From NCBI RefSeq assembly GCF_037975245.1, contig NC_092576.1, forward strand, positions 9,255,501 to 9,319,500: a stretch of DNA of 64,000 nt, written 5' to 3'. Each line of letters starts with the position of its first letter. The first letter of the stretch is position 1. Source of the stretch: Apostichopus japonicus. Lineage: Eukaryota; Echinodermata; Holothuroidea; Aspidochirotida; Stichopodidae. The position numbers were made by a program, and so were the translations under genes. Shown here piece by piece: positions 26,415-37,287 of this stretch. The notes beneath the pieces are model-generated. The model saw nothing but the letters and a program-made list of their open reading frames with translations. It was not told the DNA's origin and ran no database searches.

Positions 26415-26889
26415 TCAACCACGTGCGAGCAGGCAATAGGCGGGCGGCTTAGGAACGACAGGCCTGTCCGATCTGCCTGTACCTTCTCCTGGGTCGGAAA
26501 AGCCCGACCCAGGCAAAGCTCTAAGTCCGCTCCCATGTAAGTCACTTTTAGTGAAGGGATCAAGAAAATATATTTCTCTGTTGATAAACCACCCAAACGA
26601 AGACGCCACGTTCAAGCACTTCATGGTGTCGATCAAAAGTCTTCTCGAGACTCCGCCACAATCACCAATCGTCGAGAAGCGCATATATCTGGACTCCCAG
26701 TCTCCTCAAGAAGGCTACCATTGTGGCAACCAATCTGTTGAAGATTGGGGGAGCCGTGGACAGACCGAATGGAAGGGCCGTGAATCGGTAAGAAACTCCG
26801 TTGTAACGGATGGTTAAGAAAGGGCTGTGGTCCACGAAGACCGGTATGTGAAGATATGCGTCCTGAAGATTAACTGAGCAGGCCAACAT
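26415..26889 (-). pseudogene. DIRS copy A: reverse transcriptase remnant
   Basis: Shows VNLQDAYLHIPVFVDHSPF (motif A with the catalytic Asp), TALPFGLSTAPPIFNRL (motif B) and VQIYALLDDW, where the family has YLDD; the tract is altered by an extra codon. A second segment in another frame continues with SSFGWFIN and the thumb region. Confidence 0.85.
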
Positions 26890-26970
26890 GCAGGGGATAA
26901 CCTGTTCAGGATTAATGGGAGTGTCTCCTTCCGAACCAATGGGGGCGGATTAATTGTTCAGCGGCCGTAG

Positions 26971-27025
26971 GTTATCCCTACTTGATTAGTTTGGCTACTT
27001 ACGAGGGAACGACTTACCTTCTGGA
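26971..27025 (+). repeat. Inverted repeat, left arm (DIRS terminal structure)
   Basis: This 55-bp arm is the near-perfect reverse complement of 27210-27263, separated by about 185 bp. DIRS elements carry inverted terminal repeats and an internal complementary region instead of LTRs, so this pair is best read as the 3' terminal structure of copy B. Confidence 0.85.
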
Positions 27026-27209
27026 CAAATAACTTATGCATTTTCCCGCGCCATCGGCGCTCAACTCACCAAAAAAAAAAACTACCACCAACTACCGTAG
27101 CCTTCCAAGGGCAGCCGGTCTAGACAGCTCTATATGGCCATATCCGGTGACTTGGTCTGGTCATTCAGTACCACTCAAAAACCCCGGCGTGTGGGGAGGA
27201 TGGGCGGGA

Positions 27210-27263
27210 TCCAGAAGGTAAGTCGTCCCTCGTAAGTAGCCCCACTAATCAAGTTGGGATAAC
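27210..27263 (-). repeat. Inverted repeat, right arm (DIRS terminal structure)
   Basis: Pairs with 26971-27025. Immediately after it, about 27279-27325 directly repeats about 27004-27050 (shared 'TTTCTGGACAAAT', then TTATGCA and a CCC-rich end), so both direct and inverted repeats are present, as in split-repeat YR elements. Confidence 0.8.
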
Positions 27264-27376
27264 TTACATCGGGAACTCCTTACTTTCTGGACAAATTACT
27301 TATGCAGCTTCCCACCGAAACTGGTGGTGGGCGCCGGAAACTTGCCCAAACGAATCGGAGGTGAAACAACGCCAGA

Positions 27377-28430
27377 TCAACTGGAACCTCCCAAACGACC
27401 GCAGTCCACCTGCCACACAGTCAACGGCGTGCCTCGGGAATCTGGATCCGCGTGGACGGAAGAGACCCCACGGATGGACCACCGAGAAGACATACGTGTC
27501 TCCTGGCGCAGGACGTCCCGTAAATAAGAGGAGATGAAGGTGTTTGGTGACTTCCAGGCAGCTGCCTGTAGGATCTCCTCAAGCGGAACGCCCTTGTAGA
27601 GCGCCAGAGATGTAGACATAGCTCTCACGTCGTGCGACCGCGGGAGGGGCGAAGGAGCCCCCGGCACTGACCTCGCGATTATCTCGATGATCCAGCGTGA
27701 GATCGTATCTTTGGAAGCGCGAGAGTAAGGCTTGCGCGAAATCACAAAGTGAGATGAACATGAACCCCACAAGGGCTACGTCTGGTGCAGGTACCACTTC
27801 AAAGAGCGGACCATGCACCATACCTTATCCTCTGCCATGGAAGAGAAGGTATTAATAGAAGCTAAGAAGATAGGTGCCGGTAAGAAGCCCACTGCCTGGG
27901 TCTTCGATAGGAAGTACGGGTCCGGGACCAGACGCACCACATGCGGTTTAAATCTCATGTGTCCCGGCAGCACCGACAGCGCGTGAAGGGCTCTCCTACG
28001 TCGAGCCAATGCTGCCGCGAGAAGGAAGGCTGTCTTCATTGATAGATCCAACAAAGGGCAAGAAGGCATAGGCTCAAAGGGAGGCGAAGCCAGGAGGTCG
28101 AGAACCGTCTTCATGTTCTACGAAGGGACCAGGGACCTAAGCTGTGGCCGCTTCAAAACCATGGCACGGACCAGGAGGTCCAGGGATTGACCGGAAGAAA
28201 CCATTCCGCCCCCAGGAAACCCCTCATGTATCACACCAATAGCAGTCCGATAGCCCCTGACGGTATTGACTTGCTTCCCCTCCTCAAACATGACGGAAAA
28301 TCGGAGAAACCTGGCGATCGGCACACCATTTTCGGTACGCTCGGAGTCTCGAAACGTACAGGCGAAATGTGGAATGTCTCCTGCCGTGTACCACCAGCGG
28401 GGGAAACGCCTGATAACTTCCACGCAACCA
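27377..28430 (-). pseudogene. DIRS copy B: tyrosine recombinase
   Basis: The N-terminal SAM-like part reads FEEGKQVNTVRGYRTAIG (about 28290-28230). The catalytic part starts with DLSMKTAFLLAAALARRRRALHAL (about 28055-27985), which bears the first catalytic Arg. After VHGPLFEVVPAPDV and QRYDLTLDHRD it reaches SHDVRAMSTSLALYKG (the HxxR motif, about 27640-27590) and AAWKSPNTFISSYLRDV with the nucleophilic Tyr (about 27555-27510). All four signature residues (R, H, R, Y) are visible, but spread over at least three reading frames. Confidence 0.88.
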
Positions 28431-28439
28431 GATGAAGAG

Positions 28440-28740
28440 ACTCTGGGTGATCTTGGACTTTGTTCCTTCTCGGAAGGGTCAGGAGAGACGGAAGGGCGGG
28501 AACGATTCTCGGGATCTCCGCCAGAAGGCCCAATAGTGGGCGGAACCACAGTTGAGAGGGCCATAAAGGCGCGATCAGAATTACCCGACAGCCGGGAACC
28601 CGAGCCTTCTCCAGTGCCTTCCTTACCAGAGCAAACGGGGGGAAGGCGTACCCGTGAAGATTGATCCAGTCTAGGGCCAGCGCGTCCACGGCCCACGCCC
28701 GGGGCTTTGGACACGAGCCACAAAGCGGGGCGGCTGGAAA
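28440..28740 (-). pseudogene. DIRS copy B: linker between RNase H and recombinase
   Basis: VDALALDWINLHGYAFPP, VILIAPLWPSQLWF and LHLVAWKLSG form the conserved stretch that follows RNase H in DIRS-type pol proteins. It is open in the frame of a 392-codon ORF (28231-29409), but the upstream half of that ORF is only a shadow of RNase H. Confidence 0.8.
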
Positions 28741-29111
28741 TTGAGGGCGGACGTGAATAGGTCTACCTCGGGGACACCGAAGACCGCGAAGACCGAGGAG
28801 ACGACCTTCGTGTCGAGAGACCACTCTGTCGGCGCCTCCGACAGTCGTGACAGGGCGTCTGCGATTGAGTTGCGAGACCCTGGAAAGTGAACTGCCCTCA
28901 GCGAGACCTGATGGATCCTGCACCATTGAAAGAGATCCCAAGTGACGTTCCAAATCGAAAAGGATTTCGTCCTGCTTAGGCGGTTGATGTAGGAAACCGC
29001 GGAGGTGTTGTCGCATCGGACAAGCATCAGGCGTCCGCACACTCTGTGCTGTAGGAGCTTCAACGCGCGGAACACTACCAGCAGCTCCAAGACGTTTATG
29101 TGGGTCTCCAT
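28671..29111 (-). pseudogene. DIRS copy B: RNase H
   Basis: Reads METHINVLELLVVFRALKLL, then LVRCDNTSAVSYINR, then VHFPGSRNSIADALSRL. The Glu in helix 1, the Asp of CDNTSA and the final Asp of N-x-IAD are the expected metal ligands. The preserved part is about 140 codons long and is the best-kept domain of the element, but it is out of frame with its neighbours. Confidence 0.88.
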
Positions 29112-29287
29112 TTACTCCTCTTCCCACATAAGGGCCACGGACACGTCTTGCGCATGTGCTCCCCACCCCCGAAGGCTCGCGTCTGTCTGGAGCGTGAAAG
29201 AGGGGGAGCCGGTCGGAAACGTCACGCCCTTGTTGGGTTCGTCGCACCATCACTGAAAGATATGCGAAGCCGGAGGTACTAGGACTG

Positions 29288-30275
29288 TTAAGTCTTGTGA
29301 CGACGGGTGGAAAAGGGCGAGGAGGTGGAACTGGAGAAGCCGCATGTATAAGCGGCAATGAGGAACCAGGTCTGCCAGGCTCGCCAGGTAGCCCAACAGG
29401 ACCAGCCACGCACGTGCAGGTACTGGGTGGGGCGGCGAAGGATGGACAGACCTCTCCGAACCGCCCGCACTCTCTCCCGGGTCGGAAAGGCCTGACTCTG
29501 GTATAGATCTATGTCCGCTCCCAGATAATTCACTTGCTGTGAAGGGACCAACGAAGACTTATCTTTGTTGATCAACCACCCTAATGATGACGTCACGTCC
29601 AAGACCCTCCGGATATCGGAAACAAGTTCTTCCCGTGACTCCGCCACAATAAACCAATCGTCTAGATAGACGAAAATCTGGACTCTCAAAAAAGCCGCTG
29701 ACGCGAGAACCAATCTGGTGGAGGTCCGAGGAGCCGTGGACAGGCCGAAAGGAAGCGCCGTGATTTGGTAAGAAGCCCCGTTGTAACGGAAGGTCTTGAA
29801 GGGGCTGTGATCCACGAAGATCGGGAAATGAAGAAAGGCGTCATGAAGATCGTCTGAGAAGGCCTATAGGAGGGGAAAACCTGTTCAGGATCAAGGGGAG
29901 CGTCTCCATCCGAAACCGCGGGGGCGGATGATGTGGTTCAGCGGCCGTAGATTGAGAATGGGTCTCCACGGCCGTTCTTCTTCGGAGTGAGGAAGAAGGT
30001 CGCTGAGAACAAGGGCAGAGTCTCGCTCGACATAGGGACAATGGCGCCTTTCCGAAGGAGGACATGAACCTCGTCGTGCAGGGCCTTGGATCTGGCCGGA
30101 TCTGACACAATCGGAGTGACCCGGAAAGAAGCCGGAGGCGGTGGTCGGGAGGTGAACTCCAGACGGTACCCCTCCTGGATCGTTGGAGTTCCGAACAGTC
30201 ACTTGCAAAAGGGACGACCCCTCCCCATACCTCTGCCGGTACTAGGAGGGGTTCGATTTTTCGCATTACGTCCAC
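29288..30275 (-). pseudogene. DIRS copy B: reverse transcriptase
   Basis: The N-terminal part (about 30208-29891) has RPILNLRPLNHIIRP. Further on (29815-29288) are MDHSPFKTFRYNGASYQ, TALPFGLSTAPRTSTRLV (motif B), IFVYLDDWFIVAESREELV (catalytic YLDD), SSLGWLINKDKSSLVPSQ and VNYLGADID. At least two frameshifts separate these parts. Confidence 0.9.
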
Positions 30276-30549
30276 CAGACTGAGACGAACCCAGCGCTGT
30301 ATCCCTTGGTCGTGGGCGACGAGCGCCCCTACGGCGGTTAGAAAAGGCCGAACGAGGGACCTGACCGCTAATAGCAGGTTTCGCGGATCTCCCGCGAAAG
30401 GGAGGCAAGGGAGGAGAAGGTTCCGAGGTCTTACGGAGGTTGTCTCTCCTCACGACGTCCTGCTCGACGACCTGTTCAAACGAGCCTCCGAAGAGGTCCG
30501 ATCCGGAAAGGGGCGCCCATGAGAGCACCGGAGGCGATGTCCGACAATC

Positions 30550-32017
30550 ACAACAGCGGGAGGACGTTACGCCGACGCAGAGAAACCGTACGAAGGAGGG
30601 CCAGTGTCCGGTGCATGAGCTGGACCATAGAGAGATCTCGAGGTGTGGGTGCTCGCAAAAGCCACCCCGAGAAAAGGAGCTGAAGTGCTGATATCTTAAG
30701 GCCAAACCGGGCCGCACGATCGAAGCTCCTGAGACCCTCCTCGGATTGATGTGCCAACGGGGTAACTAAACGACAAGCCGGAGCAGCGCCCTCCCTCGTA
30801 TTAGAAATGCGAGATTGTCCCGTAGGACCAGGCGATCCTTCGTCTCCTGGGGAACCGGAGGGGAGCGAATAAGGGTGTCGAACTGGTCTTGGCTCACTCG
30901 TATCAGCCTGTCAAGGTCACGTGGATACGCTGACCAGGCTCGATTCGCCAAGCCGGTAAACCGATCCCAAACCGCTCCGTCTACGTGTAGGGAAGGGGGA
31001 GGCTGAGATCGTGTCTCGTCTCTCGACGCCCGAATTCTGAGCTAGGAACACCTGGACTGAGCTACGACGGATCTGTAACACCAAAGGTTACATGAAGCTC
31101 ACGGACCAAACGTCCGTAGTCTTCTATCGAGACGACGTCCCCAGATGGGTCGACGTCCGGGCCCGGGGAGGTAATGCTGTCCACGTCCGAGGGACTTAAA
31201 TCACTTCTAACTGTCTCCTCACGGGGGACTCCGGGAGCAGATGGGGAGGGGCGTCGTCATGTCTGGAATAACGTACGCTACCCGTAACTGAAAACGAGTC
31301 GGATGAATCGATATCAGTTTCCGGTTCCCGAACCGGAGGAGCAACGGGATCACAAGTAGGAGCCCGATTGGGCGGAGTCATTCCAAGCGGCGGACGTGAT
31401 ACTAACAGCAAACAAGCAGAGTCCACCTGATGGACCTGGCGAAGGGAATCGACCGACTCTTTCAAGGCCGTGCGGAGAGAAACCACCGAGGGGTCCTCCG
31501 GCCGCACTGTAGAGTGGTGACGAGAGGTGCGCTTCCGTCTACGACGGGACTCCCGTTCTTCAGAAGACGACTCAGAAGAGGACGCCCGCCTCCGTTTTCT
31601 GGTCGTCTTCTGCCTTCTAGTGGGGGACCGGCCTCTAGATTCGGTAGGCGTCTGGAAAGGATCCGGGGCTCTGGAAGCGAGCGGGTGTCAGCCCCACCGG
31701 GCGTCGAAGTGTGACGGCCCCGGTAACGGCAAAGGTTGACGGTGGATACACTGGTTTCCTCCAAAGCCGGTCCGGTGTAGTGGGGCCCCCCAGCCGTGCA
31801 CAAAAACAGCCCCTTGTAAAGAAGGACCCGCATGGGCCGACACTAGGGGCCTCCGTGATATCAAGCCCGCCTGGGCTACCATCGACACAGGGGAACTCTG
31901 CGACGGGTCAGCCAGCGTGGCCGTCGTCGTCGGTGTCTTTCTACTAGACGCTCCCGTCGCTAGCATCAGCGAGGGTGCTACCGGTAGAGGCGGGGAGGAG
32001 GAGGAGAAGAACGACAT
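30550..32017 (-). pseudogene. DIRS copy B: gag-like region
   Basis: Several overlapping frames together span about 1.4 kb upstream of RT. They include a Ser/Pro-rich start at 32017 (MSFFSSSSPPLPVAPS), an Arg/Ser/Pro-rich middle, and a more ordered part: WSAYPRDLDRLIRVSQDQFD with VPQETKDRLVLRDNLAFL (30951-30766), followed by GLRSFDRAARFGLKISALQLLFSG (30757-30548). The position and composition suit a DIRS gag; the sequence itself is weakly conserved in this class. Confidence 0.65.
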
Positions 32018-32720
32018 TCCAGTGGAGAATTAGCACACCACGATCTGAAAGAACAATAATAAAAACGTTATTAGAAAACGGTAATGACATATTACTTTAA
32101 TAACGTGAGGTAAACCTCCAAAAACAAGGACTCTCTGCGGAGGCGGAAGAGCTGGGGCCTCCCTGCCTCGGAGACCACTACCTGAGTGGGTGTGGCAGCC
32201 CAGAGCGAAGTTGAATAATTCAACAACCACACCTCTACGAGCTTCCGTTCAGAAGTTATGGGCCAAAAACCACTGATGAAACTTCCGACGGGCTAAACTT
32301 GGGCCCCACTCCTAGACACGAGGGGAGAAGCCAAGAGACTCCAGATAGGCCTAGCTAGAGGGGCACACTATGGTAACCTCATTTACCAAACCGAAACCTG
32401 AAAGGTCCAAGAAGAGGAAGAGACGGGCCCAAACGCTGGAGTCACCACCTCCAAAATCGGAAGAAAGGTCTCCCAGCTCCACCGTAGAAGGGCGTGGCCC
32501 TTCGATACTATGTCTGTGGATAGAACAGATGCAGGCCCAGAGGCAGAATGAAAAAAAAAATTATCGGTACCTTCCCCAAATATGTGTAACGATAACAATG
32601 AGGAAAGGGGGAATCCGAAGATTCCCCAAGCCTTCCGTAGTAAAAAATGGACTATGTGACCAAAACACATGGTCGGAGCTCTGGAGCTCGCGAACAATGG
32701 TCACCTGACCCAGAGCCCCA

Positions 32721-33519
32721 GATCCGCAAACACAGTACTACCGTGCTAACAGCTTAAGGCCAATGCACCCCCTATACAAGGTTGCTGGATGAATAGTTGC
32801 TCGGGAGGTTGCTTGGTGGTTTTTATAAATTAAAACAAGTTTGATAAGAAACAAGAAAGAAAGTACATTAAAATAAATGAATATTTTGCTATGTATAGTA
32901 TATAATTGTAAATACTTGGTAATACATAAATGTGGTGGCAGTGGTTTAGTAACGGTGGTTAAATCGGTTATCGAGAGAAGCAAAGTAAAAACAAAGTTCC
33001 CCTAAACGGTTTTGAGGTCTTTTGCAATATGCTATAAACGTGTGACGAATATGTACCATTGCATATTTTTTTCTATAAGTAAAGCCCCAAATTAACCTGC
33101 GTCAAGAATGATCACTGTGATCTAATCTAGGAGCAGTTCATTTTATGATACTTTAATAACTCTGTAATTTATGAAGACAATCATAATATGTCAATCTAGC
33201 TTTTTGGCTGTGACACATCAATAGTGAGCTTCCGTCAGTTTCTCTGCATTATCAAGCTGTGTGACAATTTAAGATATTTCTATATATGTATATATGAATA
33301 TCCATAAATTTGAATAAATAATTGTAATGAATTTATTTGATCCGAGGGCTGAGAAAAAAATGTTCTATTCGATATTCATAAAAACTTAGCTAGTCAGATT
33401 AGTCAGACTAGTCAGATTAGCTTGACAAATATGCCTATATATATATATATATATATATATTAATATTACTTAAATATAAGGAAAGGATTTACACTTTCAA
33501 TTTCAAATTTAAGCCTTAC
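32721..33519. other. No gene seen; simple repeats
   Basis: AT-rich sequence between the DIRS element and the lone Ig exon. It holds a short threefold 'TAGTCAGA(C/T)' repeat at about 33391-33421 and a (TA)n tract at 33435-33462. Downstream exons of the minus-strand Ig gene should be here or further left, but none is found. Confidence 0.6.
33435..33462. repeat. (TA)n microsatellite
   Basis: Alternating TA, about 28 bp, just downstream of the Ig exon donor on the minus strand. Confidence 0.95.
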
Positions 33520-33856
33520 CGTTCACCTTAATGTAATACGAGGCAATAACTTCTTTGTTTTCCTTGCACACGTATGCACCTTCATTCGATATGGAAACCT
33601 CCTTGATCACCAGAGAGTAATTATATTTTATTAAATCCATTTTTCCGTCGTTTACTAGATAAATCTCTCCCACAAATAGACCTTTTGAATTGTGTTGCCA
33701 GCGTTCTCCATTCTGCGAACAATGGAGAACCAACTCTTCAGAAATATTAGTTATGATAGTCATATTTGAAGATCCTTCGCAACTGGTTAAGTCACATTTA
33801 TTGAGAAATAAACATAACATGACGCTCCATCTCACGATGTGAAAAATGTCGTCCAT
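33520..33856 (-). CDS. First exon of an Ig-domain protein (signal peptide plus V-like Ig)
   Basis: 112 codons plus one base from ATG at 33856 (good context, AAAATGG) to a phase-1 donor (AACG|GTAAGG). Residues 1-26 look like a signal peptide (WSVMLCLFLNKC core). The rest is one Ig domain: LVLHCSQNGERW (first Cys, core Trp), YSLVIKEVSISNEGAYVCKEN (second Cys in the Y-x-C motif) and a last strand YYIKVNG. An in-frame ATG 14 codons upstream is possible. The last strand, the phase and the SL-I-EV pattern resemble the V-like exon at 54210-54515, so the two are probably paralogues. No further Ig or transmembrane exon follows on this strand before the DIRS block, so the gene is incomplete or has a very large intron. 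Confidence 0.75.
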
Positions 33857-35047
33857 TTTAGTATAAAGTCTATTTCGTGTACTGATAAAAATATGCAATA
33901 ATACCAGTTAATGTCTTTTCCGACGTTGTGATGTCGAAGTTGCAAATCTATACCTGTGTATCGTGTTCTACGTTGTGTGTCGATGAAGTGAAAACAGCTC
34001 TGTTTGTCTGTTAGCAATTGCCGTCTATAAGAGAAAGTGGAAGCAGTTGAAACTCATAGATGGATTCAGCTTCAATTACCTTAAGTCAGTTTCCCTTCTA
34101 GTGCATATCAACTGAAACTTGAAAGCTTACTAGCACGAATGAATTAATTACACTAATGAGTTTATTTCCACAACATTTTCACTACAGAGCCAGTCTTTTT
34201 TTGTTTTTAGATCAGTTTGTCCCCGTTTGATAATGTAAGGTTCATATGAAAAGTGTAAGATGTACCTGCTGTTGTATTTAGCTTTAGTTTTTCAGATGTA
34301 GATTTTTAATATATTATGTAATTGATCTTCACTGCCATTTTTATCAACATAGATTGCTAAACTGTAATGACACTAGTATTGCATTTTATTAGCTGGTGCA
34401 TCCAGGACTATCAAGAAGTAAAGTTATTTGTGACGAGTTCACAAAATTGTCAATGATATGACTTCTGTCTTCCCGACTAGATTTCATTGATTGTACGCTC
34501 GGTCAAGTGAATGCATCCACAGTAACATTTAAGTTAGCCTGCCAGTACAAACGAACCTACTGAAGACTTCGAAATCTGCTATGAAATAATTGGTATTTGT
34601 AATTTCGAGTCAATATATTTGAACCTTGCAATCGTCGCTTAGAGTAACTAACAATATTATGTTTGTTCCATAACAATAATTCATTTGACTTTTTTAAGTA
34701 ATAGTAGTGCACCCTACGTTGACAGACATTTGCTGCAGCAGATCATTAGTAATGATCATTGAGATATTCATAGGTTCTTCGCATAAAGCACACACATAAG
34801 CCTGTATTGAAGATGAATTACCTGTCAGATATATCTGACAGCTGTATTGTTAACTTCAACATCTACACATTTAGAGGTCAACATTAGCCGAAAGTAATTA
34901 TGTAGGCCTATTATCAAGATTAAATCAAAAGTTATAACCGTACGCGGGTAAACAAGTGACAGCTCCAGTAATGGATAACATAGAGCAGAAACGAAAACCA
35001 CGGAAGGAATGAAAAGAAAGTAGGGAACAAGAGCCCAAGGGCACTAT
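33857..35047. other. No gene seen; presumed upstream region of the Ig exon
   Basis: About 1.2 kb, AT-rich. A perfect 20-bp palindrome lies at 34822-34841. No coding or RNA feature recognised. Confidence 0.55.
34822..34841. repeat. Perfect 20-bp palindrome
   Basis: CTGTCAGATATATCTGACAG equals its own reverse complement. Its function is unknown; it could be a chance hairpin or a binding site. Confidence 0.9.
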
Positions 35048-37287
35048 GGTTCCTTGCTTGGGGTATATGACAATACACATAATATTATCAAGCAAGATTG
35101 GGCTCAAATAGACCAAGTAATTGTGGTCCTACATGTTCCCATAAAGTAACCAACACTATAGCCAGCACTTTTGTGATCACAAAATGTGATCGGATTTTTT
35201 ATCAAAAGGCACTTTTGAGATCTAAATATGGCGTCGCAAATGTAAGAAATATAAGAGACCTACAAGCGTGTCAACAGATATGATAACAATGGTGACCTCA
35301 GATGACATGACCTTTAAGTTTCAAAATGTTCCACTACCCCATTCACAACTTGTCCCAAAATATCAACCATGTCACACCTTGGCATTGAGATTTAATTGCA
35401 TTAAATGTCAAAAAATTAACTTTGAACTTGTATGTAACTTCACACACAAAGGTCACCCGGAGGTCAACCAAGTGACATTTTTGATCAGTGAGACCTAAAT
35501 AGAGCATGACTGTAAAAATTCAAACATTTTTTCTTTGCCATTTTTCTCCCCCCATAATACTACTTTTTGAACATTAGCTGACCTTTGGTGACCTTGGATC
35601 TCATGACCGTTAAATTTGAAAATATTCCCCTATACCATTTGCAACTTGTCCAAAAAAATCAACCTTGTCACACCTTGGCATTGGGAGTTATTGCATTAAA
35701 TGTGTGAAAATTAACTTTGACCTCAAATAACTTCGCACACGAAGGTCAAATGGGGGTCAACCCATTGACATTTATGATCAGAAGGTACCTTTGACATCTG
35801 AAAATAGCATCAAAACTGTAAAAATCCCTAAAACACTAAAAAGGTCACCAGAGGTCAAATTGAGGTCAAGGGTCACCCAGATGCGGGTCGACAATTGGAT
35901 TACATTGAAGCAACTCCCAACCCTAACGGACAATTTGTTCTCAAGTTATCGCAAAAATACTAGTTTTTTATCATTAATTGACCTTTGGTGACCTCGGATC
36001 ACATGACCGTTATGTTTGAAAATATTCCCCTATACCATTTGCAACTTGTCTCAAAATATCAACTGTGTAACACCTTGGCACTGGGAGTTATTACACTAAA
36101 TGTCTGAAAATTAACTTTGACCTCATATAACTTAACATACAAAGGTCACCTTGGGTCAACTTATTGACATTTTTGATTGATGAGACCTAAATTAGAGCAT
36201 CAAACTATACAAAATCAAACATTCTTTTCTTTGCCCATTTTCTACCCCCAAAATACTACTTTTTTGACATTAATTGACCTTTGGTGACCTCGGATCACAT
36301 GACCGTTAAGTTTGAAAATATTCCCCTATACCATTTGCAACTTGTCCAAAAATATCAACCATGCCACACCTTGGAATTGGGAGTTGTTGCATTAAATGTC
36401 TGAAAATTAACTTTGACCTTGTATAACTTCGCACACGAAGGTCACACAGGTGTCAACCAATTGACATTTTTGATCGGAAGGTACCTTTGATATCCAAATC
36501 TAGCGTCAAAACCAAACATTTTCTTTTTTGATCGTTTCCTCCCAAAATAGGCACATTTTTTCTAATGTGACCTTTGACCTTTTGACCTTGGTTTCAGATG
36601 TAGTTTAATCTCCTGATTCAAAAAAACAAAAAGAAAAGTCTGTACAACCATCCTAACTCTGACCGAAAAATTTTGACCCCATATAACTTCGCACATAAAG
36701 GTCACACGGGGTCAACCTATTGACATTTATGACCAGAAGGTACCTTTGACATCTGAAAATAGCATTGAAACTGTAAAAATCCCCAAAACACGAAAAGGTC
36801 ACCAGAGGTCAAATTGAGGTCAAGGGTCACCCAGATGCGGGTCGACAATTGGATTACATTGAGGCAACTCCCAACCCTAAGAGACATTTGGTTCTCAAGT
36901 TATTGCAAAAATACTAGTTTTTTATCATTAATTGACCTTTGGTGACCTCGGATCACATGACCGTTAAGTTTGAAAATGCTCCCCTAACCAGTTCACAACT
37001 TGTCCCAAAATATCAATCTTGTCGCACATTGGCACTGGGAGTTATTGCAGTTTTAATATTTTCGGTTTTTGGACCATAACTGACCTTTGGTGACCTTTGT
37101 GGGCACCAAAAACAATAGGGCACACCTTCTCCATATGGCGGATCTATAGTCCAAGTTTGGCCTCAATCCAACATTCCCTTATTGAGATAGAGCGTACCCA
37201 AGCAAGTGTCACAGACGCACACACACACACATACATACACATACGCCAACCTGACTGCATAGGTTCCTTTTGCTAAAGCAAGGAACC
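35048..37287 (-). mobile_element. Modular non-coding transposon related to the satellite unit
   Basis: Begins with GGTTCCTTGC (35048) and ends with GCAAGGAACC (37287), an inverted pair. Just inside the right end are the AC-rich microsatellite and the hairpin-type end seen, in reverse, at 500-560 of the satellite unit, so relative to that unit it lies inverted. The interior is built from diverged modules of roughly 300-400 bp. The phrase TTTGGTGACCT(C)GGATCACATGACCGTTA recurs near 35585, 35981, 36281 and 36941. No open reading frame of weight. Target duplication not resolved. The superfamily is unknown. Confidence 0.78.

Larger units (their letters stand above)
25079..26970 (-). mobile_element. 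DIRS-like retrotransposon, truncated copy A
   Basis: A minus-strand copy colinear with the longer element to its right: reverse transcriptase (about 26889-26415), RNase H (26180-25992), a linker (about 25915-25610) and the first part of a tyrosine recombinase (about 25600-25079). Homology to copy B starts at the point equal to B position about 29950 and stops inside the recombinase, just after the HDV of its HxxR motif. Gag and the N-terminal RT are absent. Many frameshifts are present. GC content is much higher than in the flanks. Confidence 0.88.
26971..32720 (-). mobile_element. DIRS-like retrotransposon, long copy B
   Basis: All parts of a DIRS element occur in order on the minus strand: gag-like region (about 32017-30550), reverse transcriptase (about 30275-29290), RNase H (29111-28671), linker (about 28740-28440) and tyrosine recombinase (about 28430-27377), then the inverted-repeat structure at the 3' end. 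There is no aspartic protease and no LTR. These elements reverse transcribe their RNA and integrate a circular intermediate by a tyrosine recombinase, without target duplications. Frames are broken many times, so this copy is dead. The right border is estimated from where GC-rich sequence ends; I could not find a matching 5' terminal repeat. Confidence 0.9.

Noticed and set aside
28231-29409. A 392-codon open frame as one gene
   Set aside because: Its upstream half is a shadow of RNase H in another frame; only about 28440-28740 is conserved DIRS sequence.
25040-31947. Plus-strand ORFs in the GC-rich block
   Set aside because: They are antisense shadows of the minus-strand DIRS domains; GC-rich sequence has few stops.
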